Assembly (NCBI GenBank): GCA_965228005.1
Contig: CBDDGV010000004.1
Span: 558,001-622,000 of the forward strand
Reading direction: 5' to 3'
DNA length: 64,000 nt
Source: JBCCXZ01 sp965228005
GTDB taxonomy: Bacteria; Planctomycetota; Planctomycetia; Pirellulales; Lacipirellulaceae
Shown: piece after piece, positions 47,515-56,236 of the stretch
How the letters are laid out: each line of letters opens with the position of its first letter
Position numbering within the stretch: position 1 is the stretch's first letter
Position numbers and translations under genes: made by a program
The notes under the pieces: generated by a model
Told to the model about the DNA's origin: nothing
What the model saw: the letters and a program-made list of their open reading frames with translations, nothing else
Databases searched by the model: none

Positions 47515-49647
47515 CTACAAGTGCCATCTGCCGCAAACCAATGAAAGTGCCGCCAGGGCCAGCAAGACGTTGCCGGGCTCAGGCACGCTGACGACCGCGC
47601 CGGCCGAGACGCCGCTGCCGTACTGCCGCTGCCACCCGAGGAGGTCCAACAAGTCCGTGTCGCCGTCGCCGTCCGCGTCGCTGCCCCCGTTGTTCAGGAA
47701 GTCAGTTTCCCAGCGACTCAGGTCTTCTTGGTCGACGTCGCCGTCCCCGTCGAAGTCGGCCCCAAACTCCCTCCACGCCGGGATCACCCGGTCGTCGAAG
47801 AAGTCGGGGTCGATGCTCTCGACGAGCCCAAAGAGCAGGAACAGGTGGTCGACCAGGCCCACGTCGAAGGGGACCCAGTCGGGCAGGGTCGCCGATTCGC
47901 GGAGCGCCCCGTAGCGGTAGCGGGGGTCGGAGGTGGGGAACTGGCCGGCGTAGAACTGGAGGAACGTGTCCATGTCGCCCCAGGCCGCGACGGCCTCCGG
48001 CGAGAAGACGTTGTTGGGGTGGTCCCCGATCCGGTCGTCGTGGTAGCCCTGCGGGCTGGGGCCCGCGGTGAGCCCGTAGCGGAACTCCTCGTTGAGGGAG
48101 AACTCGCCCGTGGAGTAGAGCTGGTCCGACGCCCGCAGGTTTTCGTTGTAGGCCACAAACTCCGGGTTGTGCCGGAAGTCGCCGTTGAAGAAGTACTGCT
48201 GCTGGGTCCAGAACGCCGGGGCGAACTTGTTTGGGTCGTCGGTGATCGTCTCGTTGCCGACGTAGCTGCGCGTGGGCAGGTTGTCGGGGTCGAGCCAGAG
48301 GTCTCTGATCGCCAACGCGCGGTCGTTGTTTTCTTGCCTCAGGGCGAGGCTGACCACGAGCATGTACTCGTTCCACGGCGTGTTGCCGACGCCCGGCGTG
48401 CCGCCGCCGCCGGCGGTCATGTCGCGGTAGACCCGGCCGCTGAGGTCGGGGTCGATCGCGGCGTTGAAGTCGACGCTGTCGGTGAGTTGGGTCGTCAGGG
48501 AGGCGATCTCCGGGCTATTGACGAAATGGTTCTTGGCGAACTGCGCCCCCGCCACCAGCAGCGCCGTGCCGATGGTGTTGTACGAAGGGTCCCAGTCTCC
48601 GCCCGCGGGGGCGCCGGTGGCGATGTTCATGTAGTGCGTGAAGTGACCCTCGGGCGAGCGGGCCGGGACGACGCCGGGGGTCTGTCCGACGTGCGCTTTG
48701 AGGACATCGATCACTTTCTGCTCCGCGTCTGGCAGCTTGCCCAGGTGATCAAGGGCGGCGAGACCGACCAGCGCAAACCCCGCCGCGTCTGGAGAAGCGG
48801 GGTGGAAGCTGGCGCCGTCGAGCACGAGCGAATCGCGGACCAGGCCCGAGGGCATGATCGAGTCGACGATGTAGTCCCGCTGCCGGTTGATCTGGTCGTC
48901 CCGGGCCGCGTTCAGGTCGGGCGGCAGGCCGTGCCGCGAGACCACTTCGTAACCGACGTTGAAGCCCTCCGCGTTGAAGAAGCCGGTGTTGCCGAACTGA
49001 TCGACGGTGGTCGTCGGCGTGTTCACGTACACGACGACGTCGTACCGCATGTTCGTGATCTGATCTAATGCGACCCCGCTGCCCCCCGCGAAGGGGTCGC
49101 CCAGGAACCCGCCGTTCTGCCAGGTGAAGCTAAGCCCCAGCGGAGTGGAGGTGTTCTGGAACACGGCGGCGCGGTCGAGCTTCTGGGAGGACGCCCGGTA
49201 GCTGCCGCCCGGCGTCTCGAGGGTGAAGTCGACGTAGAAGTCGTAGTCTCCGTCTTGCGGCACCGTGCCGAAGTGGCCCACCCTCCAGGGGTCGGAGAAC
49301 GTGAGGCCCGTCAGCTTCGTGGTGCTCGGGTCGTAGCCGCTGAGCGCCAGGACGTTGGATTCGGAGGTCAGGTCGACCGTGGACGCCTTGGCGGCGTACG
49401 TACCCAGCGGGTTGGAGGGGCTGGTCACGAAGAGCGCAGTGCCGGAGCTCACGTTGGGCTCGAAGGCCCACGGCGAGTTGAAGGTCCAGCCGGCTCCGCC
49501 GGGCGAGTCGTCCAGCCACGGATTCTGTACCAGGAAGCCGCTGGTGCTTTCGCCGGCCCCGGCCGGCGTACAGACCGCAATAGCGACGGTAGCCAAGAAG
49601 GCGTGCAGGCAGCGGCGGAGGTTGTGGTGGAGGGCCATGAGTTTCAT
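47515..49647 (-). CDS. Large PEP-CTERM protein: shared beta domain, glycoamylase-like domain, dockerin repeats
   Basis: A 710-residue secreted protein. After a signal peptide (about 1-30) comes a ~210-residue domain shared with the two proteins encoded upstream (GFLVQNPWLDD, SDPWRVGHFGTVPQDGDYDF, QKLDRAAVFQN). The middle (about 240-590) has features like glycoamylase-like alpha/alpha barrels: SPDAAGFALVGLAAL, GHFTHYMNI, TIGTALLVAGAQFAKNHF and NEYMLVVSLAL. Near residue 640-685 two calcium loops (DFDGDGDVDQED and DADGDGDTDLLD) form a dockerin-type pair, then VPEPGNVLLALAALSL is the PEP-CTERM. Substrate unknown; beta-glucan is a guess. I start at MKLMALHH; the longer frame is unlikely because it lacks a signal peptide. 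Confidence 0.72.
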   Translation of the reverse strand: MKLMALHHNLRRCLHAFLATVAIAVCTPAGAGESTSGFLVQNPWLDDSPGGAGWTFNSPWAFEPNVSSGTALFVTSPSNPLGTYAAKASTVDLTSESNVLALSGYDPSTTKLTGLTFSDPWRVGHFGTVPQDGDYDFYVDFTLETPGGSYRASSQKLDRAAVFQNTSTPLGLSFTWQNGGFLGDPFAGGSGVALDQITNMRYDVVVYVNTPTTTVDQFGNTGFFNAEGFNVGYEVVSRHGLPPDLNAARDDQINRQRDYIVDSIMPSGLVRDSLVLDGASFHPASPDAAGFALVGLAALDHLGKLPDAEQKVIDVLKAHVGQTPGVVPARSPEGHFTHYMNIATGAPAGGDWDPSYNTIGTALLVAGAQFAKNHFVNSPEIASLTTQLTDSVDFNAAIDPDLSGRVYRDMTAGGGGTPGVGNTPWNEYMLVVSLALRQENNDRALAIRDLWLDPDNLPTRSYVGNETITDDPNKFAPAFWTQQQYFFNGDFRHNPEFVAYNENLRASDQLYSTGEFSLNEEFRYGLTAGPSPQGYHDDRIGDHPNNVFSPEAVAAWGDMDTFLQFYAGQFPTSDPRYRYGALRESATLPDWVPFDVGLVDHLFLLFGLVESIDPDFFDDRVIPAWREFGADFDGDGDVDQEDLSRWETDFLNNGGSDADGDGDTDLLDLLGWQRQYGSGVSAGAVVSVPEPGNVLLALAALSLVCGRWHL

Positions 49648-49777
49648 CGAAGAAGGGTGAAGTGCCTCTAAAGAGTATTTATAAGCCGGCGGGGAGTCGG
49701 AGACGCCCCGCCGGCTTCTGCTCAACAAACTAGAACCGCGCCCCGTTGGGCAGCGCCTAGTTTGGCTACCCCCAAAC

Positions 49778-50521
49778 TCACCTGCGCCGGCCACCGAGCA
49801 CCGACAGCATCCCTAACAGCGCGACCATGGCGCTGGTTGGTTCAGGGACCGTGCCGACACGCGCCTGCAGGTTGTGCCCCTGCACCTGGAGCCAGCCGTC
49901 GCCCGAGGTGGTGGGTGTGCCGACATCCATCACCACGTTGTAGACCACATCGTTGATGTTGCTCAGCGGGACGCCCAGACCGGCGAAGGGGTCGGTGTCC
50001 CAGGTCAGGCTCAGGCCGAACTGCGCCGCGTTGTTCACCGCGAGCGTGGCCCGGTCGACTTTCTGGCTAGTGGCGGTGTAGTCGGGTCCCGAGACCGTGT
50101 CGATCACGACTTCGATGTAATAGTCGTAGTCGCCGTCGGCCGGGAGAGTGCCCCAGAAGGCCTCGCGCCAGGGATCGAAGAACACGATGTCGTACAGGTA
50201 CGCGGTGCTCGGGCTGTAGTTAGCGAGCCCCGTCACGCCGTTGATCGTCGTCAGGTCGACCGTGACGTACTGTGCGCGGTAGGTCCCGGGGACGTTGGAA
50301 CTGCTTGTGTTGAAACCGTTCTGCCCGCTGCCGCCGGCTTCCCAGTACCAGGGCGACTCGTAGGTCCAGCCATCGCTGTTGGCGTCGAGCCAGGCGTTGT
50401 TGATGACAAACTCGGTCGTCGTGTCCAGGTATTGCGCGTCGGCTTGCCGATCGCTCAGCCCCAGAGGCAGCAGCACGCCGAGGGCGGCTGGCAGGATTGT
50501 TCTCCACGGGTGGTTCGTCAT
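49778..50521 (-). CDS. PEP-CTERM protein, single copy of the shared beta domain
   Basis: A 247-residue secreted protein with a signal peptide (LPAALGVLLPLGLS core) and a C-terminal VPEPTSAMVALLGMLSVLG plus RRR tail. Nearly all of the mature part is the same domain found in its two neighbours: FVINNAWLD, VTVDLTTINGV, FDPWREAFWGTLPADGDYDY, QKVDRATLAVNN and DVGTPTTSG. It is the most divergent of the three, and lacks the acidic dockerin-like loops. No catalytic residues were recognised, so a structural or binding role is possible. The genes are co-directional with 116- to 130-base gaps. Confidence 0.75.
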   Translation of the reverse strand: MTNHPWRTILPAALGVLLPLGLSDRQADAQYLDTTTEFVINNAWLDANSDGWTYESPWYWEAGGSGQNGFNTSSSNVPGTYRAQYVTVDLTTINGVTGLANYSPSTAYLYDIVFFDPWREAFWGTLPADGDYDYYIEVVIDTVSGPDYTATSQKVDRATLAVNNAAQFGLSLTWDTDPFAGLGVPLSNINDVVYNVVMDVGTPTTSGDGWLQVQGHNLQARVGTVPEPTSAMVALLGMLSVLGGRRR

Positions 50522-50637
50522 TAGTCGTTCTCCCTCAAGAATAGAAGTCACTAGGAAACGTTGTCGCCAGAGTTGGGTTTCTGCATCGAGCGTGCGCACC
50601 TTAGGCGCACTCCAGGTGGCGTCGCGACTCAGAGTCG

Positions 50638-51612
50638 CTACTTCCGGTAGCGGAATCCGGCGCCGGAAATTCCGAGCACCATCAGCAGCGTGAGTGCGGT
50701 TGGCTCGGGCACTGCGCCGACGATCGGCCCGCCCGCGCCCATGCCGAAGTCGTTGTCCCAGTCGCCGTAAGCCCCGCCGGCACGCTGGATCGCGAGGGCG
50801 TCGGCCACGTCGACGTCCCCGTCCCCGTCGAGGTCCGCCGGAGAACCGCCGGAGGCCGAGGAGACCTCGTACTCGACGTTGAACCCTTCGACGTTGAAGA
50901 AGCCCGTGTCGCCGAACTGGTCGATGGTCGTCGTGGGGACGATGGTCTCGATGATGACGTCGTAGTGCATGTTGGTAATCGAGTTTAAGGCGAGGCCGCC
51001 GCCCCCGGAGAACGGGTCGCCGCCGAAGCTCGCGTCGGACACCCAAGAGAAGACGAACCCCAGTTGGGCGATGGTGTTCTGGAAGGTCGTCGCGCGGTCG
51101 AGCTTTTGAGTGGCCGCTTTGTAGTCGCCGCCGGAGGTCTCGATGGTGAACTCGATCCAGTAGTCGTACTGCCCGTCTTGGGCAACGGCCCCGAAGTTGC
51201 CGACCCGCCAGGGGTCGGCGAAGGTAACGCCGGTGAGCTCGGTGGTGTTCGGGTCGTAGCCCGGGAGAGCCGTAACGTTCGGCTGGGTCGTCAGGTCGAC
51301 GGTCGAGGCGCGGGCCGTGTTGGTCTGGATCAGGTTGGTCGCCTTCGTGGGGAACATCAGCGCCCCGTCGAAGACGAACGGCTCGAACTCCCACTCCGGG
51401 TCAATGGTCCAGAACACGCCGTCGGGGTCGTCGAAGAGCGGGTCCCCGCTCGTGTCGTCCAGCCAGGGGTTCAGGACCAAGAAGCCCGTGGTGGTGTCCG
51501 CCGCCGCCGTGCCGACGCCAACCAACAGAACGGCAAGGCCCCCCATGCACGCCGCCGCTGCCAATCGCCTCAGAGAGCCCATAGCACCCGCCCTTTCACC
51601 GATGTAGTTCAT
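50638..51612 (-). CDS. PEP-CTERM protein with shared beta domain and one dockerin-type loop
   Basis: A 324-residue secreted protein: signal peptide (AAAACMGGLAVLLVGVGTAAAD), the shared domain (GFLVLNPWLDD, DPWRVGNFGAVAQDGQYDYW, QKLDRATTFQN, TPTTTID-like TTTIDQFGDTGFFNVEGF in part), one calcium-loop segment DLDGDGDVDVADALAIQRA near residue 270, and VPEPTALTLLMVLGIS with an RYRK tail. It is very close in its first 230 residues to the large protein at 47515-49647, which suggests recent duplication. The start could be MNYIGERAG (used here) or the MGSLRRL ten residues later. Confidence 0.75.
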   Translation of the reverse strand: MNYIGERAGAMGSLRRLAAAACMGGLAVLLVGVGTAAADTTTGFLVLNPWLDDTSGDPLFDDPDGVFWTIDPEWEFEPFVFDGALMFPTKATNLIQTNTARASTVDLTTQPNVTALPGYDPNTTELTGVTFADPWRVGNFGAVAQDGQYDYWIEFTIETSGGDYKAATQKLDRATTFQNTIAQLGFVFSWVSDASFGGDPFSGGGGLALNSITNMHYDVIIETIVPTTTIDQFGDTGFFNVEGFNVEYEVSSASGGSPADLDGDGDVDVADALAIQRAGGAYGDWDNDFGMGAGGPIVGAVPEPTALTLLMVLGISGAGFRYRK

Positions 51613-51718
51613 CACTTCAGTCTCGTTGCTTTCGATAAGTTCGTTTTGATAAGCGGCCACGGAGCGTGTTGCCTCGTCGCCGATCGCGTGCTGCCCAACG
51701 TGGCGCTGCACAGCGCCT

Positions 51719-52339
51719 CTACCCCTTTTCCTTGAGCCTCAGAATCGTCTCGTTCTTCCCGATCGCGCTGACCTCCACGCCGAGCGACCCGCCGCCGTCG
51801 CCCGCGGACGTGAGGCCTCGGTTCTCGCCGCCGGGGCCCACCACCGTGACGTTGTAAAACCCCCAGTTCATCGCTTGCAGAGTCGGCGCCGGCAGGTGTT
51901 CCGCCGCCACCGACAGTTGTGCGAACCCTTGGTCGGTCGTGACGCCCGACGCGGGCAGGACCCCCGGCTGGAGGAACCCGACGGGTTCCAGACGCACCTC
52001 CGCGTTCCTCAGCGGACGCCCGTTGAGCAGGACCCGCACCCGGCAGGACACCAGGGCGGCTTTGCTCGTCTGCCAATCGCGGATGCGGTTCTCGATTTCC
52101 TCGCCGCTCAGGCTGCCGCTCGAATCAGCGTCGAGGCTGTCGAACGAGGCCAGCAAGGCCGGGCACTCGCCGATCTCTTCTCGAGAGAGGGAGCCGTTGC
52201 CGTCTTGGTCGTAGGTTTCAATCGCCTGCCGCCCGGCATCAGCCGCGTCCACCTCGGGCGGCGGGACGCGTGCCGGTCGGTTGCTGCAGCCGAGCAGTCC
52301 CAGCAGCAGGAGGGCGGCGACCTGTGTGGTTCTTTGCAT
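51719..52339 (-). CDS. EF-hand lipoprotein
   Basis: A 206-residue protein with a lipoprotein signal: hydrophobic residues 7-16, then LLGCSN with the lipidated Cys at 18. Two EF-hand loops, DQDGNGSLSREE and DADSSGSLSGEE, follow around residues 44-85. The rest (about 100-206) resembles a transthyretin-like or carboxypeptidase regulatory beta domain, with RVRVLLNGRPLRNAEVRLEPVG (in part) that is common in planctomycete lipoproteins. It may sit in the periplasm and bind calcium. It lies between a DUF1559 gene (12 bases upstream) and the PEP-CTERM genes, in one likely operon. Confidence 0.82.
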   Translation of the reverse strand: MQRTTQVAALLLLGLLGCSNRPARVPPPEVDAADAGRQAIETYDQDGNGSLSREEIGECPALLASFDSLDADSSGSLSGEEIENRIRDWQTSKAALVSCRVRVLLNGRPLRNAEVRLEPVGFLQPGVLPASGVTTDQGFAQLSVAAEHLPAPTLQAMNWGFYNVTVVGPGGENRGLTSAGDGGGSLGVEVSAIGKNETILRLKEKG

Positions 52340-52350
52340 CGAGAAGCTCC

Positions 52351-53400
52351 TTAACGATCGCCGAACGACACGGCCTGACCGTCTTCTCGGTTAGACAAGA
52401 GCATATGGAGCGCGGGGTCGATGTCGTAGCTGATCCCGTGGACCGACCCATCGCACATCGCGATCTGGAACACTCCCGGGTGAGAGCTGCCGAACGACTC
52501 TGGCAAGAAGACCCCGGGCGTGTCTTGCAGCGGCGCCACGAGGCCCGAACGGTAGATGTCGTTGTTGAATCCGCAGGCCCAGTGCTCGTTGTCCGCGAAC
52601 GACCTTCCCGTGTCGTAATGGTCGGGGTTCATGTACTTCTCGCCTGCCATGTACGTATTCGAGGCGCCGTCGGTGATACGGGAGAACGGGACCTCGCTCT
52701 CCAGGTACGACACGCCCGTGAACTGCTCGAGTACTTCTTCGGGGTGGAAGCCCATCGGGTGCGGGGGCATCCTGCTGCCGCTCGTGGGGCCGGTCAGGTT
52801 GTCGATGTCCGCGATCGGGTTGTCTCCCCAGTTGGCGGCGTAGTCGCTCCGCGCTAGCACGAAGCTCTCTGTCCGCATGGCGTTGTACGCCACGCGGGGG
52901 CCGTCGCTGTCTTTCGGGTAGATCGTCGCCGGCCGCCGCGAGGGGCAGTAGTAGAGCGACACGGGCGTCTCGGCCAGCTGCAGCCCCGCTTCCAGCTGCG
53001 GCACGGTGAGCGTGCTCGGCTCGCCATCGCCGGGCAGTTCATAGAGGGCGGTCTGCTCGACATACGGGAGGATGTTGTAGAGCCACCCTGCAGGCTGGCT
53101 CTTGCCGGCCCCGCGGTCGGGGTCGCCGAGCCAGAAGTGGCCCCAGCCCCCGGTGGGGAAGTGCCCGTGAGTCGACTCGTGGTTCAACATGCCCAGCCCC
53201 ATCTGCCGCAGCTGGTTGGCGCACTGGGTCTTCCTGGCGGCCTCGCGTGCACTCTGGACCGCCGGCAGCAGCAAGGCTACCAAAACGCCGATGATGGCGA
53301 TCACCACCAGCAACTCGACGAGCGTAAAGGCGCTCACCTTGGCTTGCCGTCTATTGCTTGGTCCGCTGCTCAACTGCCCGTCTCCCTTGCCTGGCCGCAT
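52351..53400 (-). CDS. DUF1559 pseudopilin-type protein
   Basis: A 349-residue protein with a type IV pilin-like N-terminal segment (FTLVELLVVIAIIGVLVALL from about residue 24) and the prepilin-associated H-X9-DG motif near the C terminus (HPGVFQIAMCDG). These proteins are found by the dozen in planctomycetes and probably form or decorate secretion pseudopili. The residue before Phe is Ala (VSA-FTL) where prepilin peptidase normally needs Gly. MRPGKGDGQ is taken as start; the open frame extends 82 residues further without likeness to the family. It heads the minus-strand glycan set. Confidence 0.85.
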   Translation of the reverse strand: MRPGKGDGQLSSGPSNRRQAKVSAFTLVELLVVIAIIGVLVALLLPAVQSAREAARKTQCANQLRQMGLGMLNHESTHGHFPTGGWGHFWLGDPDRGAGKSQPAGWLYNILPYVEQTALYELPGDGEPSTLTVPQLEAGLQLAETPVSLYYCPSRRPATIYPKDSDGPRVAYNAMRTESFVLARSDYAANWGDNPIADIDNLTGPTSGSRMPPHPMGFHPEEVLEQFTGVSYLESEVPFSRITDGASNTYMAGEKYMNPDHYDTGRSFADNEHWACGFNNDIYRSGLVAPLQDTPGVFLPESFGSSHPGVFQIAMCDGSVHGISYDIDPALHMLLSNREDGQAVSFGDR

Positions 53401-53770
53401 CAAGCGGGCCGGCCCTCTAGTATCCTGCACCGTGAACACGGTGGCCCTTGTTGAAGAGTAATCTGACGGCTGTGACATCCGCCCTATGTAGTTGTCCGCC
53501 TGACGCGGGGAGGTGTCGCGGCTTCTTGGAAAATGCGACAATCCGCAGCGCGCCCGCTGCTCGTCGGCAACCTCCTCAGGGTCTTCCACATCATTCTGCA
53601 GGTCGCTCCGTGCCCACATGCATTTTTCTTGTGGAATCTCCGACACCTACCCGCTCTTCGCGGACAATACAGGCACTGTGCCCTCGACCGTGTATGACAG
53701 AGGGCGTGACGAGTTCCATCGCTCTCACGAAACGTTTGATCGCTAACCCAGCGGAGCCCCTCGAGTCAGC
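53401..53770. promoter_or_regulatory. 370-bp divergent gap between DUF1559 and ECF sigma genes
   Basis: No ORF I would defend. Both flanking genes read outward, so promoters for the six-gene minus-strand set and for the sigma factor must be here or just inside. I see no clear TATAAT-type element; an ECF-type promoter recognised by the adjacent sigma factor is plausible but not visible without a training set. Confidence 0.35.
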
Positions 53771-54307
53771 ATGTCAGGAGACAGCAGCCACGAAACGGGC
53801 TTAGACGCCTTCGTCCAGGAGCTAACGGCGGCCCAGGGGAACCTGCGGGCCTACATCCTCGCTTCGCTCGGCAGCACCGCCGACACCTCCGACGTGCTGC
53901 AGCGGACGAACCTGGTGCTGTGGAAGAACGCGTCGAAGTTCCGTTCCAGTGAGAAGTTCCTGCCGTGGGCGCTCACGCTCGCGAAGTTCGAGATCCTCTC
54001 CTACTGCCGAGACAAGAGCCGCGACCGCCACGTCTACCCGGAAGACCTGGCGGCGCTGATGCTGGACACCGCCCGGGACGAACTAGGAGACCCCAGCGAC
54101 CGCAACGAGGCCCTCAAGCACTGCCTGGAGAAGCTGACCGCCCAGCAGAACGAGGTGCTCAAGCTGCGGTACTACGAAGACAAGTCGATCTCTCAGATGG
54201 CGACCTCGCTGAAGCGGACGGAGAACGCCGTGAAATCGGGCCTCTTGCGGGTCCGACGGGCGCTGCAGGAGTGCATCGAGAGGCGTCTGAGTTCCTCGGG
54301 ATACTAA
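53771..54307 (+). CDS. ECF-type RNA polymerase sigma factor, planctomycete/verrucomicrobial FecR-linked group
   Basis: A 178-residue sigma-70-family protein with region 2 (YILASLGSTADTSDVLQRTN, then FLPWALTLAKFEILSYCRD around residues 30-80) and region 4 (LEKLTAQQNEVLKLRYYED, then SISQMATSLKRTENAVKSGL, about 115-160). DVLQRTNLVLW is typical for the group that travels with FecR/LamG proteins. The next gene, 51 bases on, is such a FecR/LamG protein and is likely its regulator or co-transcribed effector. It may control the divergent DUF1559-PEP-CTERM-GH35 set. Confidence 0.9.
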   Translation: MSGDSSHETGLDAFVQELTAAQGNLRAYILASLGSTADTSDVLQRTNLVLWKNASKFRSSEKFLPWALTLAKFEILSYCRDKSRDRHVYPEDLAALMLDTARDELGDPSDRNEALKHCLEKLTAQQNEVLKLRYYEDKSISQMATSLKRTENAVKSGLLRVRRALQECIERRLSSSGY

Positions 54308-54358
54308 CCACGCGCCGCGTACACCGGGCCGCATACGGGCCTTCGGCCTCCAGTAGCA

Positions 54359-56107
54359 ATGATGACTGTTGAGAAGAAAGTAGCCGGGTTGCTTGAAGAC
54401 GGGCTGGAGCCGTTGCTCCTGAGCGTCCTCGATCAATCCGCGAGCGAGGAAGAGTTCGGCGATCTCGTCGACTCGCTGCGGGCCTCGGAAGAACTCCGCC
54501 GCCGCGCCTGCCGCTTTCTCTGCGATGAGTCGTTGTTGACCGAGCTGGTCGGGGCGACACAGCGGGCTTCGCAACTGGTAGAGGCGCTCTCCACGGTCGA
54601 GGCCGAGCGGTCGCCCGAGAGTATTCGTCTTTCCTCCCGATCGCCGCTGCGCTACGCGGCGCGTTTCGCAGACTACGTGAACGGCCACGGGATGGCGGTA
54701 GCGGCCCTGGCCGCGATTGCGGTGGCTGCGCTGTTTGTGCAGAACGTACTTGTGACGTCGAAGCTGTCGCGGCTCCACGAGTTGGCGATCCGCGGCGACG
54801 CCCAGCCGGCGGTCGGCCTCGTCGAGACGCCGAATGGTGGAGGCCCATTGGGTGCCCGGGTAGGAGAGAGCACGAAGGTCGTCGGGCACGTGATCGGGCT
54901 CGACAAGGTCGGGTGGGACCCGGAGCAGAAAGAGTTGCCCTTTGGAGACGCGCTGCGGGAAGGACAGAGGCTGCAACTCGAATCCGGCGGCCTGGAGATC
55001 CTGCTTGCCAACGGCGCGAAGATCACGGCCGAGGGCCCCGTCGATTTTGAGCTGAGTTCTTTGGTGACGATGGACGTCGGCGTCGGCAAGGTGGTTGCCG
55101 CCGTGCCCAGGACGGCGCGGGGCTACACCATCTTCACCCCGACCACCGAGATCGTCGACATCGGCACGCAGTTCGGCGTGTCCGTCAGCGAGTCTGGCGA
55201 TACCGAGCTGCACGTCTTCGACGGCGACGTCGTGGCCCGCTCCTTGCTGGACAGCGCCGACTCGAACCTGGTCCACGCGAAGGAGAACGAGGCGCTCGAG
55301 TTCCACCGGGAGAGCCCGACGCCCCGACGCGTCGACCTCCGCGAGGCCGAGTTCCGTCGCCAGTTGGGGCCGAGGCTCTCGGGCAGCGACCTCCCGGCAC
55401 TCCCGGTGAGCGAGGACCTCTCGCTGTGGTTCGCCGCCGACCTGATCCGCGACGCACGCGAGGGCGAGCCGGTGTCGGTGTGGCGGGACGTGCTCGTGGG
55501 CGACAACATCTTTGCCAACGACGCCAGGCAGTTGGTGCTTACAGACTGCCCGACGTTCGAGAAAGACCGAGACGGCCGCGCGGCGATCCGCTTCGACGGC
55601 GTCTCGGATCATCTCATGATTGACCCGATCGAGTGCGACGAGTCGTCGACCGTTTTTGTGGTTTGCAGACCACAGCTGGCGGACGCGGTGGACCCATTCC
55701 ACGGCGGCATCTTCTACAAGCATGGGAACGCCCCGTCTCTTGAGCTTTCCGTGCAGAGGAACCACTCGACCCGCGCGTGGCTCTGGCCAGGGCCAGACGA
55801 GGAGCGGGTCGCGGTCGCAACCGGCGCCCTGCTGTCGGGGCGCCTGCCCCACGTGATTGCCTACCGCTACGATGCCGACGCTGGCCGTGCGCGGCTCTGG
55901 ACCGACGGCGTGAGGCAGGCGGACTCCGGTGCGCCCATCGGCCTCTCGAACTACGCCCCCGCATGCCTCGGCGGCTACTGCGGCTCGGGTGTCCGGGCTA
56001 GCTTCTCCGGCTCGATTTACGAGGTGGTGGTGTTCGACGCCGCCCTCAACGAGGAATCAATGAACAGCCTGATCAACTACTTTGCGGAGCGTTACTTGAC
56101 CCAATAA
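54359..56107 (+). CDS. FecR/LamG-domain membrane protein, putative anti-sigma factor
   Basis: A 582-residue protein. The cytosolic N terminus (1-105) resembles the anti-sigma part; one membrane helix follows at about 111-130 (MAVAALAAIAVAALFVQ). The FecR domain spans about 190-310 (LEILLANGAKITAEGPVDFEL, then VDIGTQFGVSVSESGDTEL in part), and a concanavalin-like LamG domain runs from about 345 to the end, with RAAIRFDGVSDHL and FFDAALNEE-like VFDAALNEESM. Such proteins are paired with ECF sigma factors in planctomycetes and may sense a glycan in the periplasm. The ATG is doubled (ATGATG). Confidence 0.85.
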   Translation: MMTVEKKVAGLLEDGLEPLLLSVLDQSASEEEFGDLVDSLRASEELRRRACRFLCDESLLTELVGATQRASQLVEALSTVEAERSPESIRLSSRSPLRYAARFADYVNGHGMAVAALAAIAVAALFVQNVLVTSKLSRLHELAIRGDAQPAVGLVETPNGGGPLGARVGESTKVVGHVIGLDKVGWDPEQKELPFGDALREGQRLQLESGGLEILLANGAKITAEGPVDFELSSLVTMDVGVGKVVAAVPRTARGYTIFTPTTEIVDIGTQFGVSVSESGDTELHVFDGDVVARSLLDSADSNLVHAKENEALEFHRESPTPRRVDLREAEFRRQLGPRLSGSDLPALPVSEDLSLWFAADLIRDAREGEPVSVWRDVLVGDNIFANDARQLVLTDCPTFEKDRDGRAAIRFDGVSDHLMIDPIECDESSTVFVVCRPQLADAVDPFHGGIFYKHGNAPSLELSVQRNHSTRAWLWPGPDEERVAVATGALLSGRLPHVIAYRYDADAGRARLWTDGVRQADSGAPIGLSNYAPACLGGYCGSGVRASFSGSIYEVVVFDAALNEESMNSLINYFAERYLTQ

Positions 56108-56236
56108 GACTTTGCGTTGATTGCCCGCCATGTCGGCGGCACGAATTCTTGGCCCTGGCTGCGGCGGCGGCTACAATCGCTGCCAGGCACGCGGCGGGGC
56201 GGGAACACTCCTCTTTTCTTCTAGTGATGGGCGACC

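Noticed and set aside
54083..55852. 589-residue antisense frame over the sigma and FecR/LamG genes
   Set aside because: No motifs; both plus-strand genes have clear domain signatures and adjacent spacing.
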